Assembly (NCBI GenBank): GCA_947359465.1
Contig: OX375876.1
Location: 123,995,444-124,059,443 of the forward strand
DNA length: 64,000 bases
DNA from: Metellina segmentata
Lineage: Eukaryota; Arthropoda; Arachnida; Araneae; Tetragnathidae
Direction: 5' to 3'
The notes below the pieces were generated by a model. That model did not search any database and had not been told where the DNA came from. It worked only from the letters and a program-made list of their open reading frames with translations. Positions 21,749-34,551 of this stretch are shown piece after piece. The first letter of the stretch is position 1; the number at the start of each line of letters is the position of its first letter. Both the position numbers and the translations under genes were made by a program.

Positions 21749-23815
21749 GTACTATATATATATATATGCTGAATTTCCCTTTTTCAACTTGGAATAGAGG
21801 CTAGAATTTTAACACACTATTCTCAAAAGTGCCTAGTCTTCAGCTTTTTTTAAAGTCACAGGAAGGTAAATTCGTTTCAGTAAACGTATTGAACTGGTAA
21901 ATAGAGACGCTGTAATAAAAGTAACTAACGTAGGATTAACTGTTAATCGATGGTTAATATCGTGAGTAAAAATTATTTAGTGAAAATATGGAACTCAACA
22001 GGATAATTTACCTGTATATCCTTTAAATCGATTAAATTTTCATTACTTAATCTTTATTTCGGGTGAAGGTCGACGTCAGCATAATTTCTAGCGGTCTCGA
22101 ATATCTCGAGCCTTCTCTCTCCTGCAATAATCACTTCCTCCGAAAGATGACGTAATGAGTAACGAATGACGTAATGAGTAACGAATGGCGTAATGAGGAA
22201 GGCATTAAAAACGGTCGTCTCTTACCGCCTATTTGCATGGGATTCATTATAAACACCATGCCTAATGTTTCATATATTATGTTTAAACGATGTCGTAATA
22301 AAAGGGACATTCTTGTGATGTGATTGTAGAGTTGCTTTCAAGAGAACTGTAACTCAAATTACTAAGCATTAATTGAGCAAAAAGGAATTCGGCGCATTAC
22401 TTATTCTACTGAATGAAGAAAATCTAAAAAAATGTTCGGCTTTATTTGATATTTTTTCTACACATTTAGTATTAATTGGAGAAAACGAAAATTTTATTTA
22501 GGTGCACTTTCTTCAGTGGTAGTAGGAGAAGGCATTGGAGGGGTCGGCGTGAATATGCATGGTGAATGCAATCATGTTTTTCCTCGGCGGATTGCCCACT
22601 CAAATAATGCCCACAGTTAAGGGTCAAGCCACCTGGGGAGTTTATGATATCAAGTGTTCTTCTGTCCATTTAAAAAAAAATTCAGTATAAATAATTTTTT
22701 TGGTTAAATGTTACATTGAATCCATATAGCCCAGGTGCAGAATTATATTCAGTGTTCTGCAACACAACTCCAAGCAATTGCAATTGTTCTACAAGCATTT
22801 TGTTCGAATTTCGAAAACTGCTGTAAAATCAAAAACAGACGTAAAACACAATTATCGGCTAAATATGTACTACATATTTATAATAAAACATCAAAATTAA
22901 TTAACTTATTTTATTTAAAACAAAGGCATACTTTCAGAATTTACAATTCTGTCGATAACTTTTGAAGTTAAATATTTTGTCATTGACATGGAAGATGTGT
23001 TATTTATAAAGTGTTTGTGATAATTTGGGCTATGTAGGAAGATTGTTCCGTAGCTAGAAAACAAAAAAAAGTGTGGCAAGAAGCGCGCTTTGCACTGCAG
23101 AACATCGTTAGATCCGATTTTTCCTGTTGCTAGCTCGTTTATACACGAAGTTGATTTTCAAATCAAAATGCTCTTCGGAGCACATCGTCTTTTGGTGTGG
23201 ACTGGCATCACAATCCCGAGGTATCCCCTTGTACCTCCATGTAAGAATTTGACGGACAGCTGGTTTAAAATTAAACTATTATTTACAGAAATTAAATACT
23301 TACAAGAAAATTTAAAAAGATAATTATGGGCACAGCCATCGACAACCGAAACCTGCCTGAAGCCAAAGTCAAAATTGGCAAAACAGAGACGTCTGTCTCT
23401 CGTCGATTCTCGAGTCCGAATCCCCTAAAATCCATCTTCCCTACGCTCAACAGAACCGCAGCTGCCAACGAGAGGGGGGTGAATTCCGAGCCCTCTAGAG
23501 ATGTTTATGTCCTCTCCAGAACAGAAAAAAACCCACACAGATGCGAAAACCGTCTGTCATGCCGACTTGAGTCCCCCACAGCAAAACTTGATCCCAGACA
23601 TGGGATTAGGGAACCGACGGAAAATCCAGCTGTGTATGGATCAAATCGAACGCCGATGAGCCGCACGTGCAAAGTCTGAAGATGTTTTTGCATTTCGAAA
23701 CATTCCAGCGTCCACGTGTTAGGGAAAAGGGTCGGCTAGTACCATATGGTACACCCTGAACTTTTTTCCCTTTCTTTTTTACCCTGTCCTGCACTTGTGC
23801 TTTTTTATTCCACCC
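21749..23815. other. Region upstream of a Helitron family-3 end; no supported gene
   Basis: It starts with a TA run and holds a 19 bp tandem repeat (22147-22199) and a GC-richer stretch 23326-23700 with an open frame of 117 codons. That frame starts ATGGGCACAGCC and encodes a basic, proline- and arginine-rich sequence that I do not recognise. Overlapping antisense frames of similar length argue against coding. The whole may be the interior of the Helitron ending at 23922. Confidence 0.4.
22147..22199. repeat. 19 bp tandem repeat, 2.7 units
   Basis: The unit is ATGACGTAATGAGTAACGA, repeated with one substitution (ATGGCGTAATGAG) in the last partial unit. Confidence 0.9.
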
Positions 23816-23922
23816 TCACTTGCGAAGCAAACCAAATGGGATTGCGAAGCAAACCAAATGGGATTGCGTAGCAATCCCCGGGGGTTGGCGAGCGTAAGCG
23901 AGCAGGGGGCGGAGCCCCCTAG
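23816..23922 (+). mobile_element. Helitron 3' terminus with a series of G-N-A-loop hairpins
   Basis: Two tandem 23 bp units contain TTGCGAAGCAAACCAAATGG. They are followed by hairpins GGGATTGC-GTA-GCAATCCC (23860-23878) and GGGGGC-GGA-GCCCCC (23905-23919), ending CTAG (23919-23922) before T. The terminal block GGCGAGCGTAAGCGAGCAG matches the reverse complement at 60396-60470, so both are ends of one family. Confidence 0.7.
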
Positions 23923-24877
23923 TTATTAAAAAATTCATAATTTACAACATGCAAAAGGGCTATAAAAATTCTACCCTACAAAATTTCAGCTTCCTAGGAC
24001 TTGTAGTTCTTGAGATACAGTGATGTCAGTCAGTCAGTGAGTGAGTGGTATTTGAATTATATATATATAGATTCATCAGGTGCTTTTCATTGTTAATGTA
24101 GTAACTATAAATGATACGGAGAAGATGACAGGCCATCTCGATACGAGCTTTAATAGAGAAAGTATATATTCAAGGGGAAATGTAAGCAAGTCCAACCCTC
24201 CAAGTAGTGATTAGAGACGCTCAATTACCGGAAGACCTTTATTATTTCAATCTAAAATGGAAGGTATGTGATCGTTTCGTTTTCCAGACCAAAGATTCCA
24301 ACTGTGTTAGTAGCCGCATGAATTTACTAGCACACAGGTGTAAAGGTATTATTCATTAGTGAAAAATAAATTGTGAAGAAGAATTCGATCTTAAAGGTAT
24401 GCTAATGATGATTACAATGATTAATGATGATATAAATCAGTATAGTATTGATTAGGTTATTGAAGTTAATCATCAGTCTTGCTTTATCAGCTCAGAAACC
24501 ATACTGGGAAACTTATATGATTCCATGCCATACAATAAGGTGGAATTATCCGATTCTGATCAATATTAGTTTACATATTTGTCCTTTCAACGAAAAAAGC
24601 CTGGTTTGAACTATAGCTGGATTCTGTTCTAATCTAGTTTAGTTTCACATTGAGGTTCTTTTGCAGGGTAGAAGCGGGGCCGCCGCGAAAGACGCAACTT
24701 GCGTTGCTCATCGGGCCCGGTACAACCAGAGGGCGCTCCATAGACTGGTCACAAGGTATATGGGGAAATTTTTTTTTCGCCCAATCTTCCATGGCCCCCT
24801 CCTAAAAGTTGCCAATAGGCTAGAAACTGTGATTGGCAGAATTTCAGCTCAATCTAAAAATTCTACCCTATTTATAG

Positions 24878-26073
24878 AGTATTATACAGAAGGTAGAGTT
24901 TGGTGATCAATTTGCTAGCAAATTAATTTCTATACTATGCGAGTCATTGTTTGATAAAATAAATACCATTGATACTAATTATAAACACTACAAGTAAAGC
25001 AATACGTACACCAGAAACCGAATAAAAAAGTTAAAAGCTTTCAAATTGCTGAAAATTGTTCATGGTTCAGCTCATTACGTTAAAAAGTATCATTTTTACA
25101 CCCCGATTTTTTTTTTTTTTATAAAATTAAATACGAAATGGTTTTCTGTAACTCATAATAGAATGATTCGCATAATATAATTCTAATTTCATGATAAAAT
25201 ATCTTAGAAGGACTCTGAGATGTTAATATATTCTATCCGCACACAGCAAAATGTATCAATTGTTCTTAATACATCTGCGGGCATTGTTCAAATGCTTCTC
25301 GAAATTTTCTCAGAAATATATGCACCATGTGTTAATTCTTCAAAGAAAAATACAACCATAGTGGTTACATATTCGCTACGATTGAAAAAAAAAGAGTTAC
25401 CTCCCATAAAATGTTAGGTGGTTTTAATTTGAAAATATAAAGATCCAGTGTCGTTTTATGAGATTTTAAACTTTTTAATACACAGATATTGTTAAATGCC
25501 AAATAACAATAACAAAAAATAACTTGACGTTGCGGAGATTTTTGAAGGTCCTATTTAAAATCACCAGCATTCAAAAAGTAGTTCATAAACAGTTAAATTT
25601 GTTCATGTTACAAAATTTTGAACATATGTGTATTTTCATCTATATGAACCATTAAAAACCCTTTTTTTTAAATCTTTTCTACACAATAATATATTATCTC
25701 TTTCTCTCTCTCTCTCTCTCTACTTACTATAACCTTCTTTCGCTTTTTTTGAGCCAATTTTTATCTGTTTTTCTACTTATCAAAGTAGTACATTTGAGTA
25801 TAATCTTAAAAACTACCTTTATGTATTATTTTCCATTAGTCTTGTAGCCTTCTTGTTCCTGAATTTTCAGAGCACAAATACCTAGTAACCAACGAAGAAA
25901 CTGAAGTAAAACCGAACACCGCTGATGCATTAAAATTTAAAACAACCGATAAAATTCACAAAAACTGTACAGAGCTATGGAATTGATTTTAAAAAATGTA
26001 ATACCGTTTGTCACAGTAAAATTGGAAATTGAGCGTCATGCGGCTTTTTATCTGATTCCAATGAGCGTTAGTT
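24878..26073. other. Non-coding stretch within duplication copy A
   Basis: AT-rich, with a T run at 25110 and a CT microsatellite at 25699-25723. It is repeated at 29590-30793. An open frame at 25220-25417 is conserved in both copies but unrecognised, and the copies are too similar for this to be evidence of selection. Confidence 0.5.
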
Positions 26074-26276
26074 CTTTAGAGGACCCTGTTTAGGAACGAG
26101 AACCGTTGCCGTGGAAGCTCCCTGTCTAGCCGGGGTGCCCAAGGTACGAGACGCTTCCCGACGTGGCCGAGGGTTGCTAACAGCGCGACGGCCCCAAATC
26201 AACCACAGTCCGCGCGGTAGAACTCAGAGGCCACTCTTACTTTCATCTCTCAATAAATCAACAAAGCGTTTTACAA
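26074..26276. repeat. Repeat X, copy 1 (GC-rich ~205 bp)
   Basis: It begins CTTTAGAGGACCCTGTTTAG, continues GTGGAAGCTCCCTGTCTAGC and CAGCGCGACGGCC, and ends ACAA at the Helitron insertion. It is GC-rich against the AT-rich background. Copies are at 30794-30996 and 46037-46246. The open frame through it (26111 on) stays open in all three copies, but no known protein is apparent. The nature of X is unknown. Confidence 0.65.
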
Positions 26277-27924
26277 TCTATATAAATAAGAATGGAGTGT
26301 TTGTTTGTACATTGAATATTTTCGACACATTTCAAGTTTTATATCCGTTTTGAACCCTACTGATGCCGAATCCGCTTCTTTTACGTTTGGTGTCTGTCTG
26401 TCCATCTGTCTGTCTGTCTGTCCGTCTGTATGTTGTGCCCTATACAGGTCCACACGGTTTAATATATTTTCATGGAAATTTGCATACAGTGAGTACTTAT
26501 CTTCATTTAGTGAGTGGAATTAGTTGCGAAAGTCTGTCTGTCCATCTTTCTGTTCTTTGTTCTATTTTGTGTTTGTGTGTTTGGGCACGCATCACATGAA
26601 TTTTATTCCAGATATTTCATTGCAATGTGTTTTATTTTATACATTATCTATTAGTTTAAAGAATGCAATATTAAATATTAATTTATTTTTATATTTAAAT
26701 GAGTTTCATGCTAAAACACCTGAGTTTACTTAAAAACCATACTTAAAAATACTTAAAATAACTTAAAATAATAGAATATACTTAAAAAACCATAATTTGT
26801 TAGTTTTGGAAAAATTGAAATGTACATTGAGCATTACGATTACTTTGATTTGCTTAACCAGTACTGCTGGAAAACCAATAATTTTTTTAATATTTTTTTT
26901 TTAATGGAATTTTAGCTCTGATACTTTAATTAATTCGAGTCTTATTTTTGTTCTTTGCTCAATGTGAACGATTTCCGAATATTTGGGACAGACGATATTT
27001 TTCAACGTACGGGAATAATACGGAAATTCGTGTTTATTTCGCTCTGAAGTAATTTCGCATTTCTAAATTTTGTGCACTTTTAGTTGTAAGTTGTGGCAAC
27101 TGTGCGAGATCAAGAGATAAAAATGAAAAAGAAATTAATATCTTTAGAACAATTTTTTCCGAAATCTTTTATTTTGTTTTATTTCGCTGTTTTCTGTTTT
27201 AAAAATTTATTATTTTAATAAAAGTGTTTTCCTTCTCATTACCCGCAACACCACCTCAAAGTATTCGATTCGACTTAATAATGGCAGGTAAATCAGAATA
27301 AATTTTCAGTAAATTTTAAGTGTAGTTTTGCCATTATTGAAAGAATAATGCCGTTATTTAAAGAATAATGCCGTTTTTGAAAGAATAATGCCGTTATTGA
27401 AAGAATAATAGTTTAAAAAATCCGAACTGTAATTATTCAAACATTAACAAATTAACTGTCGTAATGACAGGAAAAAATTGCGAAATTCCACAATGTTGCA
27501 TACCGGATGCAAGAGTGCCACAAGTAGAAAATATTGTTTTGTTGACTATGAGTGCGAGAGCCCTCGCAGTAAATAATCGTTTTTATTAATTGAGTTGAAC
27601 ATGAAAAGAACTTTAGAAATGAAATTCCAAATCTCCCTCAAAATCGTCTTTTGTAGTAGTAATAGTAGTAACCTTAGTGTCACCTTTCGTCATTTTGTAG
27701 CTATGTCATACAGCGAGGGTGCGATGTATGTCAAATGTATTACATGAATGGATATGCATGTGTAGGATTTGTGTCCAAAGTAAGTTGTAGAAATTATAAA
27801 GATGGGTGAAAGGTATTCAAATAAATTTTTATTCTACAAAAAACGTAAGTCATTATATATTTTGATTATCTCTTCAATTTAGAGTAAACCAATTCAAACC
27901 GAGTAAGGTCGGGTATTTTGCTAG
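26277..27924 (+). mobile_element. Non-autonomous Helitron family 1, copy b
   Basis: It starts TCTATATAAATAAGAATG after ACAA. It ends AAACCGAGTAAGGTCGGG...TTTTGCTAG (27921-27924) before T. It has the hairpin, microsatellite and a four-unit 20 bp repeat as in copy a, with which it forms the core of the large inverted duplication. It is 1648 bp with no coding capacity. Confidence 0.88.
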
Positions 27925-28784
27925 TAAATAAATAAAAGCTAACTCCTAAATAATATATCTGGAAAAGGTACTATACCGGAACACATAATGCAAACAGAAA
28001 CAAAATTCCGATCCTTAAAAAAGGCAGAATTCTGAAAAAATATATATGTTCTAGCGTGTTGAATTTCGACTTCCTGAATATATTCTGAAGTAAAACAATT
28101 CGACAAAAAACTTGAACAATATTGTTAAAGACAATGATTTATAAGCAAAAAAAAAAACACATATTTATAATACTTGGGAAACCTCAACTATGACACAACC
28201 ATCTCGTTTCCAACTCAAATACCCCCCACCCCGAAAAAAAAAATTATAAATCAAATTAAAAAATTAAACATTAATGCTGAGGTTGCCAGGTACCGAGTAG
28301 CAAAATTACGCTTTTATGATCAATGAGTGTATCGTTTGGGCTTTTCGTGATCCATTAAAAAATTTAAGTATATATAAAATTAAATGTTCGAAATATTCTT
28401 TCTTCATCAATCAAATATTTATAAATATTATTTTCATCTTGGGAAGAAGTAAAAATCCAGTTCAAACATGAACATTATAATTTAATTTGTTTTAAGAAAA
28501 TTGCTTTTCGATCAGCACTGGTGAAGCAATCTGAGATGCGTACAGCAATTGTTTTATACTCAATTTTATTTTTATGGCGATTTCAAATTGGCTTTTGGCT
28601 TAGACCTTAGGTCAATTTTAGGCCTCTTAGGATTCGAATTTTTCAAAATCCTTTCTTAGTGCACCCCTACGGTATAAAAAGAATCACACTGCAAAATTTC
28701 AGCTTCCTAGGACTTGTAGTTCTTGAGATACAGTGATGTCAGTCAGTCAGTGAGTGAGTGGTATTTGAATTTTATATATATAGA
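27925..28784 (-). mobile_element. Helitron family 2, 5' portion
   Basis: On the minus strand it begins TCTATATATATAAAATTC (GA at 28783-28784) and matches 16220-17084. It is cut at the family-1 Helitron border. The 3' half is absent on the far side, where repeat X is found instead. The element was truncated during rearrangement. Confidence 0.8.
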
Positions 28785-30402
28785 TTCATCAGGCGCTTTT
28801 CATTGTTAATGTAGTAACTATAAATGATACGGAGATGACAGGCCATCTCGATACGAGCTTTAATAGAGAAAGTATATATTCAAGGGGAAATGTCCGCAAG
28901 TCTAACCCTCCAAGTAGTGATTAGAGACGCTCAATTACCGGAAGACCTTTATTACTTCAATCTAAAATGGAAGGTATGTGATCGTTTCGTTTTCCAGACC
29001 AAAGATTCCAACTGTGTTAGTAGCCGCATGAATTTACTAGCACACAGGTGTAAAGGAATTATTCATTAGTGAAAAATAAATTGTGAAGAAGAATTCGATC
29101 TTAAAGGTATGCTAACGATGATTACAATGATTAATGATGATATAAATCAGTATAGTATTGATTAGGTTATTGAAGTTAATCATCAATCTTGCTTTATCAG
29201 CTCAGAAACCATACTGGGAAACTTATATGATTCCATGCCATACAATAAGGTGGAATTATCCGATTCTGATCAATATTAGTTTACATATTTGTCCTTTCAA
29301 CGAAAAAAGCCTGGTTTGAACTATAGCTGGATTCTGTTCTAATCTAGTTTAGTTTCACATTGAGGTTCTTTTGCAGGGTAGAAGCGGGGCCGCCGCGAAA
29401 GACGCAACTTACGTTGCTCATCGGTCCCGGTACAACCAGAGGGCGCTCCATAGACTGGTCACAAGGTATAGGGGGAAATTTTTTTTTTGCCCAATCTTCC
29501 ATGGCACCCTCCTAAAAGTTGCCAATAGGCTAGAAACTGTGATTGGCAGAATTTCAGCTCAATCTAAAAATTCTACCCTATTTATAGAGTATTATACAGA
29601 AGATAGAGTTTAGTGATCAATTTGCTAGCAAATTAATTTCTATACTATGCGAGTCATTGTTTGATAAAATAAATACCATTGATACTAATTATAAACACTA
29701 CAAGTAAAACAATACGTACACCAGAAACCGAATAAAAAAGTTAAAAGCTTTCAAATTGCTGAAAATTGTTCATGGTTCAGTTCATTACGTTAAAAAGTAT
29801 CATTTTTACACCCCGATTTTTTTTTATATAAAATTAAATACGAAATGGTTTTCTGTAACTCATAATAGAATGATTCGCATAATATAATTCTAATTTCATG
29901 ATAAAATGTCTTAGAAGGACTCTGAGATGTTAATATATTCTATCCGCACACAGCAAAATGTATCAATTGTTCTTAATACATCTGCGGGCATTGTTCAAAT
30001 GCTTCTCGAAATTTTCTCAGAAATATATGCACCATGTGTTAATTCTTCAAAGAAAAATACAACCATAGTGGTTACATATTCGCTACGATTGAAAAAAAAA
30101 AGAGTTACCTCCCATAAAATGTTAGGTGGTTTTAATTTGAAAATATAAAGATCCAGTGTCGTTTTATGAGATTTTAAACTTTTTAATGCATATATTGTTA
30201 AATGCCAAATAACAACAACAAAAAATAACTTGACGTTGCGGAGATTTTTGAAGGTCCTATTTAAAATCACCAGCATTCAAAAAGTAGTTCATAAACAGTT
30301 AAATTTGTTCATGTTACAAAATTTTGAACATATGTGTATTTTCATCTATATGAACCATTAAAAACCCTTTTTTTTTAATCTTTTCTACACAATAATATAT
30401 TA

Positions 30403-30439
<37 letters not shown>

Positions 30440-31075
30440 ACTATAACCTTCTTTCGCTTTTCTTGAGCCAATTTTTATCTGTTTTTCTACTTATCAAAGT
30501 AGTACATTTGAGTATAATCTTAAAAACTACCTTTATGTATTATTTTCCATTAGTCTTGTAGCCTTCTTATTCCTGAATTTTCAGAGCACAAATACCTAGT
30601 AACCAACGAAGAAATCGAAACTGAAGTAAAACCGGACACCGCTGATGCATTAAAATTTAAAACAACCGATAAAATTCACAAAAACTGTACAGAGCTATGG
30701 AATTGATTAAAAAAAATTTAATACCGTTTGTCACAGTAAAATTGGAAATTGAGCGTCATGCGGCTTTTTATCTGATTCCAATGAGCGTTAGTTCTTTAGA
30801 GGACCCTGTTTAGGAACGAGAACCGTTGCCGTGGAAGCTCCCTGTCTAGCCGGGGTGCCCAAGGTACGAGACGCTTCCCGACGTGGCCGAGGGTTGCTAA
30901 CAGCGCGACGGCCCCAAATCAATCACAGTCCGCGCGGTAGAACTCAGAGGCCACTCTTACTTTCCTCTCTCAATAAATCAACAAAGCGTTTTACAATCTA
31001 TATAAATAAGAATGGAGTGTTTGTTTGTACATTGAATATTTTCGACACATTTCAAGTTTTATATCCGTTTTGGAC
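28693..31075. repeat. Tandem segmental duplication, copy B
   Basis: Second copy of 23985-26350. High identity continues through repeat X (30794-30996) and about 75 bp into the Helitron family 1 that follows. After about 31071 the Helitron sequence is clearly more diverged from copy b. The duplication junction therefore lies inside the Helitron. Confidence 0.85.
30794..30996. repeat. Repeat X, copy 2
   Basis: Near-identical to 26074-26276 as part of the tandem duplication, and again directly followed by a family-1 Helitron at ACAA. Confidence 0.65.
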
Positions 31076-32242
31076 CCTACTGATGCCAAATCCGCCTCTT
31101 CCGCGTTTGGTGTCTGTCTGTCCGTCCGTCTTTCTGTCTGTCTGTCACGTCCACACGGTTCAATATATTTTCATGGAAATTTGCATACAGTGAGTACCTA
31201 ACTTCATTTAGTGAGTAAAATTGGTTGCGAAAGTCTGTCTGTCCGTCTTTCTGTTCTATGTTCGATTTTGTGTTTGTGTGTTTGGGTAGGTATCACATGA
31301 ATTGTATTCCAGATATTTTATAGCATTATGCTTTATTTTATACATTTGATATTAGTTTAGTGAATGCAATATAAAACATTTCTTTATTGTTATATTTAGA
31401 TAAGTTTAATGTTAAAACACCAGAGTAAGTTTACTTAAATCAACCATAATTTGGTAGTTTTGGAAAAATTGGAATGTACAATGTATTGAGTATTACGATT
31501 GCTTAGATTGCTTTACCAGTAATGCTGAAAAAGCAATTTGTTTTCCTAAAATTATTTGTTTTTTATGGAATTTCAGCTCTGATACTTCATTTATTTGGAG
31601 TTTTATTTTTGTTCTTTGCGCAATGTAAACGATTTACGAATATTTGGGACAGACGATATTTTTCAAAGAACGGGAATAAAACGAAAACTCGTGTTTCTTT
31701 CGCTCTTAAAATTAATTTCGTATTTCTAAATTTTGTGCACTTTTTAGTTGTAAGTTGTGACAACTGCAAGATCAAGAGATAAAAAGGAAACGCAAATTAA
31801 TATCTTTATTTCACTGTTTTAAATTTTTAGTATTTTAATAAATTGTGTTTATTTTTCCCTCACACACAACACAATCACAAATTATTCGACTTAAAGTGGC
31901 AGGTAAGTCAGAATAAAGTAAATTATAAGCGTAATTATGCCATTACTGAAAGAATAATCCCGTTTTTGAAATAATAATAATGTTTAAAAAATCCGAACTA
32001 AAACTTTTCGAACATTAAAAAATTCTTTTGTCATAATGACAGGAGAAGATTGGTAAATTCCACAATGTCGTATGCCGGATGCAAGAGTGCCACAAGTAAA
32101 AAAAAAATATATTGTTTTGTTGACTATGAGTGCGAGAGCCCTCGCCGTAAATCATCGTTTTTATTAATTGAGTTGAAAATGAAAAAAACTTAAGATAATT
32201 CAAAATTTCCCTTAAAATCGTCTTTTGTAGTAATAACCTTAA
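30997..32242 (+). mobile_element. Helitron family 1, copy c, 5' part (split by piggyBac-like element 2)
   Basis: It starts TCTATATAAATAAG at 30997. The interior matches copies a and b at lower identity, with only about two 20 bp units (31940-31975). It runs into TTAA at 32239-32242, where piggyBac-like element 2 begins. The remaining 3' part, starting at the very next homologous base (GTCACCTTTCGTC), is at 45754-46004. Confidence 0.82.
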
Positions 32243-32269
32243 CCCTCTGCATACGGAAGGTCGAAATAT

Positions 32270-33320
32270 CCTTTTGTCACTTGGTTACGGGAAGACGGCC
32301 GAACGGCCGACGTGTGTCTTCCCCCAGGAGGCGTAGAAAGTGTGTCAATTCTTATCATCTCGTGTTGGGGATCTCTTTTGTTGGGTCGGGGTATGCCTGT
32401 AAGGCGCAATTATTTCTCGAGTTACTGAAAGGGCGGTAACAACTGAGACATGGCCATTTGAACTCAAGAGATTCTGAAGTTTTCTTTGTCGTCGTTTATA
32501 CCATGGGAAATCTGTTTTTAAGAGTTATAGAAACTGGCGATTTTTTCTTTGTAACATTCCTTTTTTTTACCTTCAAGCATGGATTCTTTGTATGAAAACG
32601 CGACGCAAAAATAAAGATTGCTTACCTATATTTGCATTCAGCACTTGACAACTCCCTGACTTCAGGTGGTGCTGCTTCAATACAGATATCGAGAGAAAAT
32701 ATTCGAATAACAAGATGCAGAGTATTTTTGAGCCCATCCACCTCTCCACATAGACATAAAAGAAGAAAATTAGACTGTAGGAAAAGAACTTGTGTAAAAT
32801 GCCGTGAATGAATCGGATAGTAGAATTCGTGGTGGTGTGAAATGTGCAATATGCTTTTGCAAGACCTGCTTCCAAAAATCATAAATGTATCCCACCATCC
32901 TTCCCTGTCCAATGCAGAATTGAATTAAAGGAAATAAAAAATATGCCTTCTGGGGAAACCGCCTAGCTAATTGCAAAAGATGAAATTCATCAATAAGCCA
33001 TACCCCTTGGTTGATGAGGAAATTGGTTTGATACACTTTTACGTACTGATACATAATGATTAAAAAAATTTGTCAAACAAAATCATAGATGATGAAATAA
33101 ATTTTTAAATGTAATAATTAATTGTTTTAGCTTTGAAATGTGTACATTGATAAAATGCTATATTATTGGTACGTCATAATTCTAGTACAAGTTTAAAATA
33201 CACGCAAGCATTTCTAGACATGCATTTTTCGTAATGCATTCATCATGAAATAAATATCCTCAAATAAAATAGCTCTGAGATAATATTATTTTATAATGTG
33301 CATTATTAAGATGATAATCT
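32270..33320. other. Left interior of piggyBac-like element 2; no recognised coding
   Basis: Minus-strand open frames of 94-100 codons (32573-33054) overlap one another in different frames, as in a decayed coding region. A short GYIYDFW string near 32880 is reminiscent of piggyBac transposases, but I cannot extend it. I record this only as a possible remnant. Confidence 0.3.
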
Positions 33321-33330
33321 ATTGAAATTA

Positions 33331-33634
33331 AGGTGTTAGCCTCCAGATCGAAAGGTTTCTGGTTCGAATCCGGGTCAGGGCATGGATATTTGTTAGCGTA
33401 TGGTGTAAAGGCGGCAGGTGCATCTTAAATCTGTCTTGGCCGAAAGTCCTGGCGTTGGGTTGGTGTGGAAGTTTGGAGAGTGGGATGCCAGCTCAGGTGC
33501 CTCGTCATCTGACCGTGGTTCATAATTACGTGGTGTTGTTCTCGGATCTTTCCCCTTGGGGATTGATCCCGGACCATCGTCAATAGCCCGTTGTGTTGCT
33601 CTAGTACGACGTTAGTTAAAAATTACCAATTACC
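33331..33634 (+). repeat. tRNA-derived SINE, 5'-truncated (copy 4)
   Basis: It starts within the head at AGGTGTTAGCC and ends with the standard tail. A perfect 10 bp duplication ATTGAAATTA flanks it (33321-33330 and 33635-33644). 5' truncation with an intact target duplication is normal for target-primed reverse transcription. Confidence 0.9.
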
Positions 33635-33644
33635 ATTGAAATTA

Positions 33645-34209
33645 TTGACTAAACATTCATTAAACATTCTGGCAGTATAGAATTTATCTAATTCTATGAA
33701 AAACGCATGTTTTATACCAGGTTGCATAAATCATGTTACCTCTGTGACCCTTACCTCCCTCCATCAACTCTCAGAGCTACGGCAAGGCGCAAATGTTCTA
33801 TTTTCCCAAGTTGTTAACGGAAATAAAATTCTAATTACTTCTTTCTTAAGTACAAAGAATATTATGATGCATTGGATATTCCCTCATTTTTATCAGTAAA
33901 AAATTATGTTTTATTTTGGAAATAATCTCAAAAATTATGAAAAGGATAGGAAATGAAAAATCTTTTTGCGACAAAATGATCCCAATGAGAAAATAATTAG
34001 AAAAATAAAATTCAATTGAAAATACCGCACTAATTTTAAGAAGTTTTTCTAATTGAAAACTTATATATGAAAAATACTAACGGAGTTTAAGAGTACAAAC
34101 ATAATTTTTAACAAACTTAGAAAGCTTCCAATTTTATTTATACTTTAAAAAAAAAATAATTAAAGCTCATACAAATTTTTTAGATTTCCAACTCTTAAGA
34201 GATGGAAAA
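33645..34209. other. AT-rich spacer
   Basis: No supported gene or repeat. The open frame at 33696-33899 is unrecognised. Confidence 0.45.
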
Positions 34210-34422
34210 GTTTGATGAATTGGCATCTTGTTAAGAAAAACTAAGCCTTGAACATAAGACGTTTATTCTGGATTTTTTGAAAGTTTAAACACATTTGTAC
34301 AGACGACTAAAGGATTAACATAGCCTGAGCAGGGGAACACACATCCACCCTCTGTCTCTAGACACAACAGGAAGACTCCTTCTTTTCCCGCGCACTTATT
34401 GCCCACCCCGCACTGTAGCCTT

Positions 34423-34480
34423 CGGTTGCAGTTACGGGTGGTGGACTCACATTCGGTTGCAGTTAGGGGTGGTGATCTCA
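34423..34480. repeat. ~30 bp tandem repeat, two units
   Basis: TTCGGTTGCAGTTACGGGTG and TTCGGTTGCAGTTAGGGGTG occur in tandem, each followed by a GTG-CTCACA stretch. They lie in the presumed 3' untranslated part of the gypsy element. Confidence 0.85.
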
Positions 34481-34551
34481 CACCTCCCTTCCGAAATTTG
34501 ACGCAGAGGTCCTAAGACCTTGAGGCCATACACTTTTAAATTCACTTAAGA

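Larger units (their letters stand above)
23985..26350. repeat. Tandem segmental duplication, copy A
   Basis: It is collinear with 28693-31075 at an offset of about 4.71 kb and roughly 98-99% identity by eye. It contains the 5' tip of Helitron family 2 (to 24071), segment U, the tip of the long-TIR transposon (24661-24865), a non-coding stretch, repeat X (26074-26276) and the first bases of Helitron family 1. A CT microsatellite differs in length between copies (about 25 versus 35 bp). Confidence 0.88.
26277..29565. repeat. Right arm of 3.3 kb inverted duplication
   Basis: It is the reverse complement of 15437-18702 in the order Helitron family 1, Helitron family 2 5' part, segment U, tip of the long-TIR transposon. 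The arms are separated by about 7.6 kb. High similarity implies a recent event or an assembly duplication. Confidence 0.85.

Noticed and set aside
23326..23679. 117-codon frame in GC-richer DNA
   Set aside because: No recognisable domain, antisense frames of similar length, and location within a probable Helitron interior.
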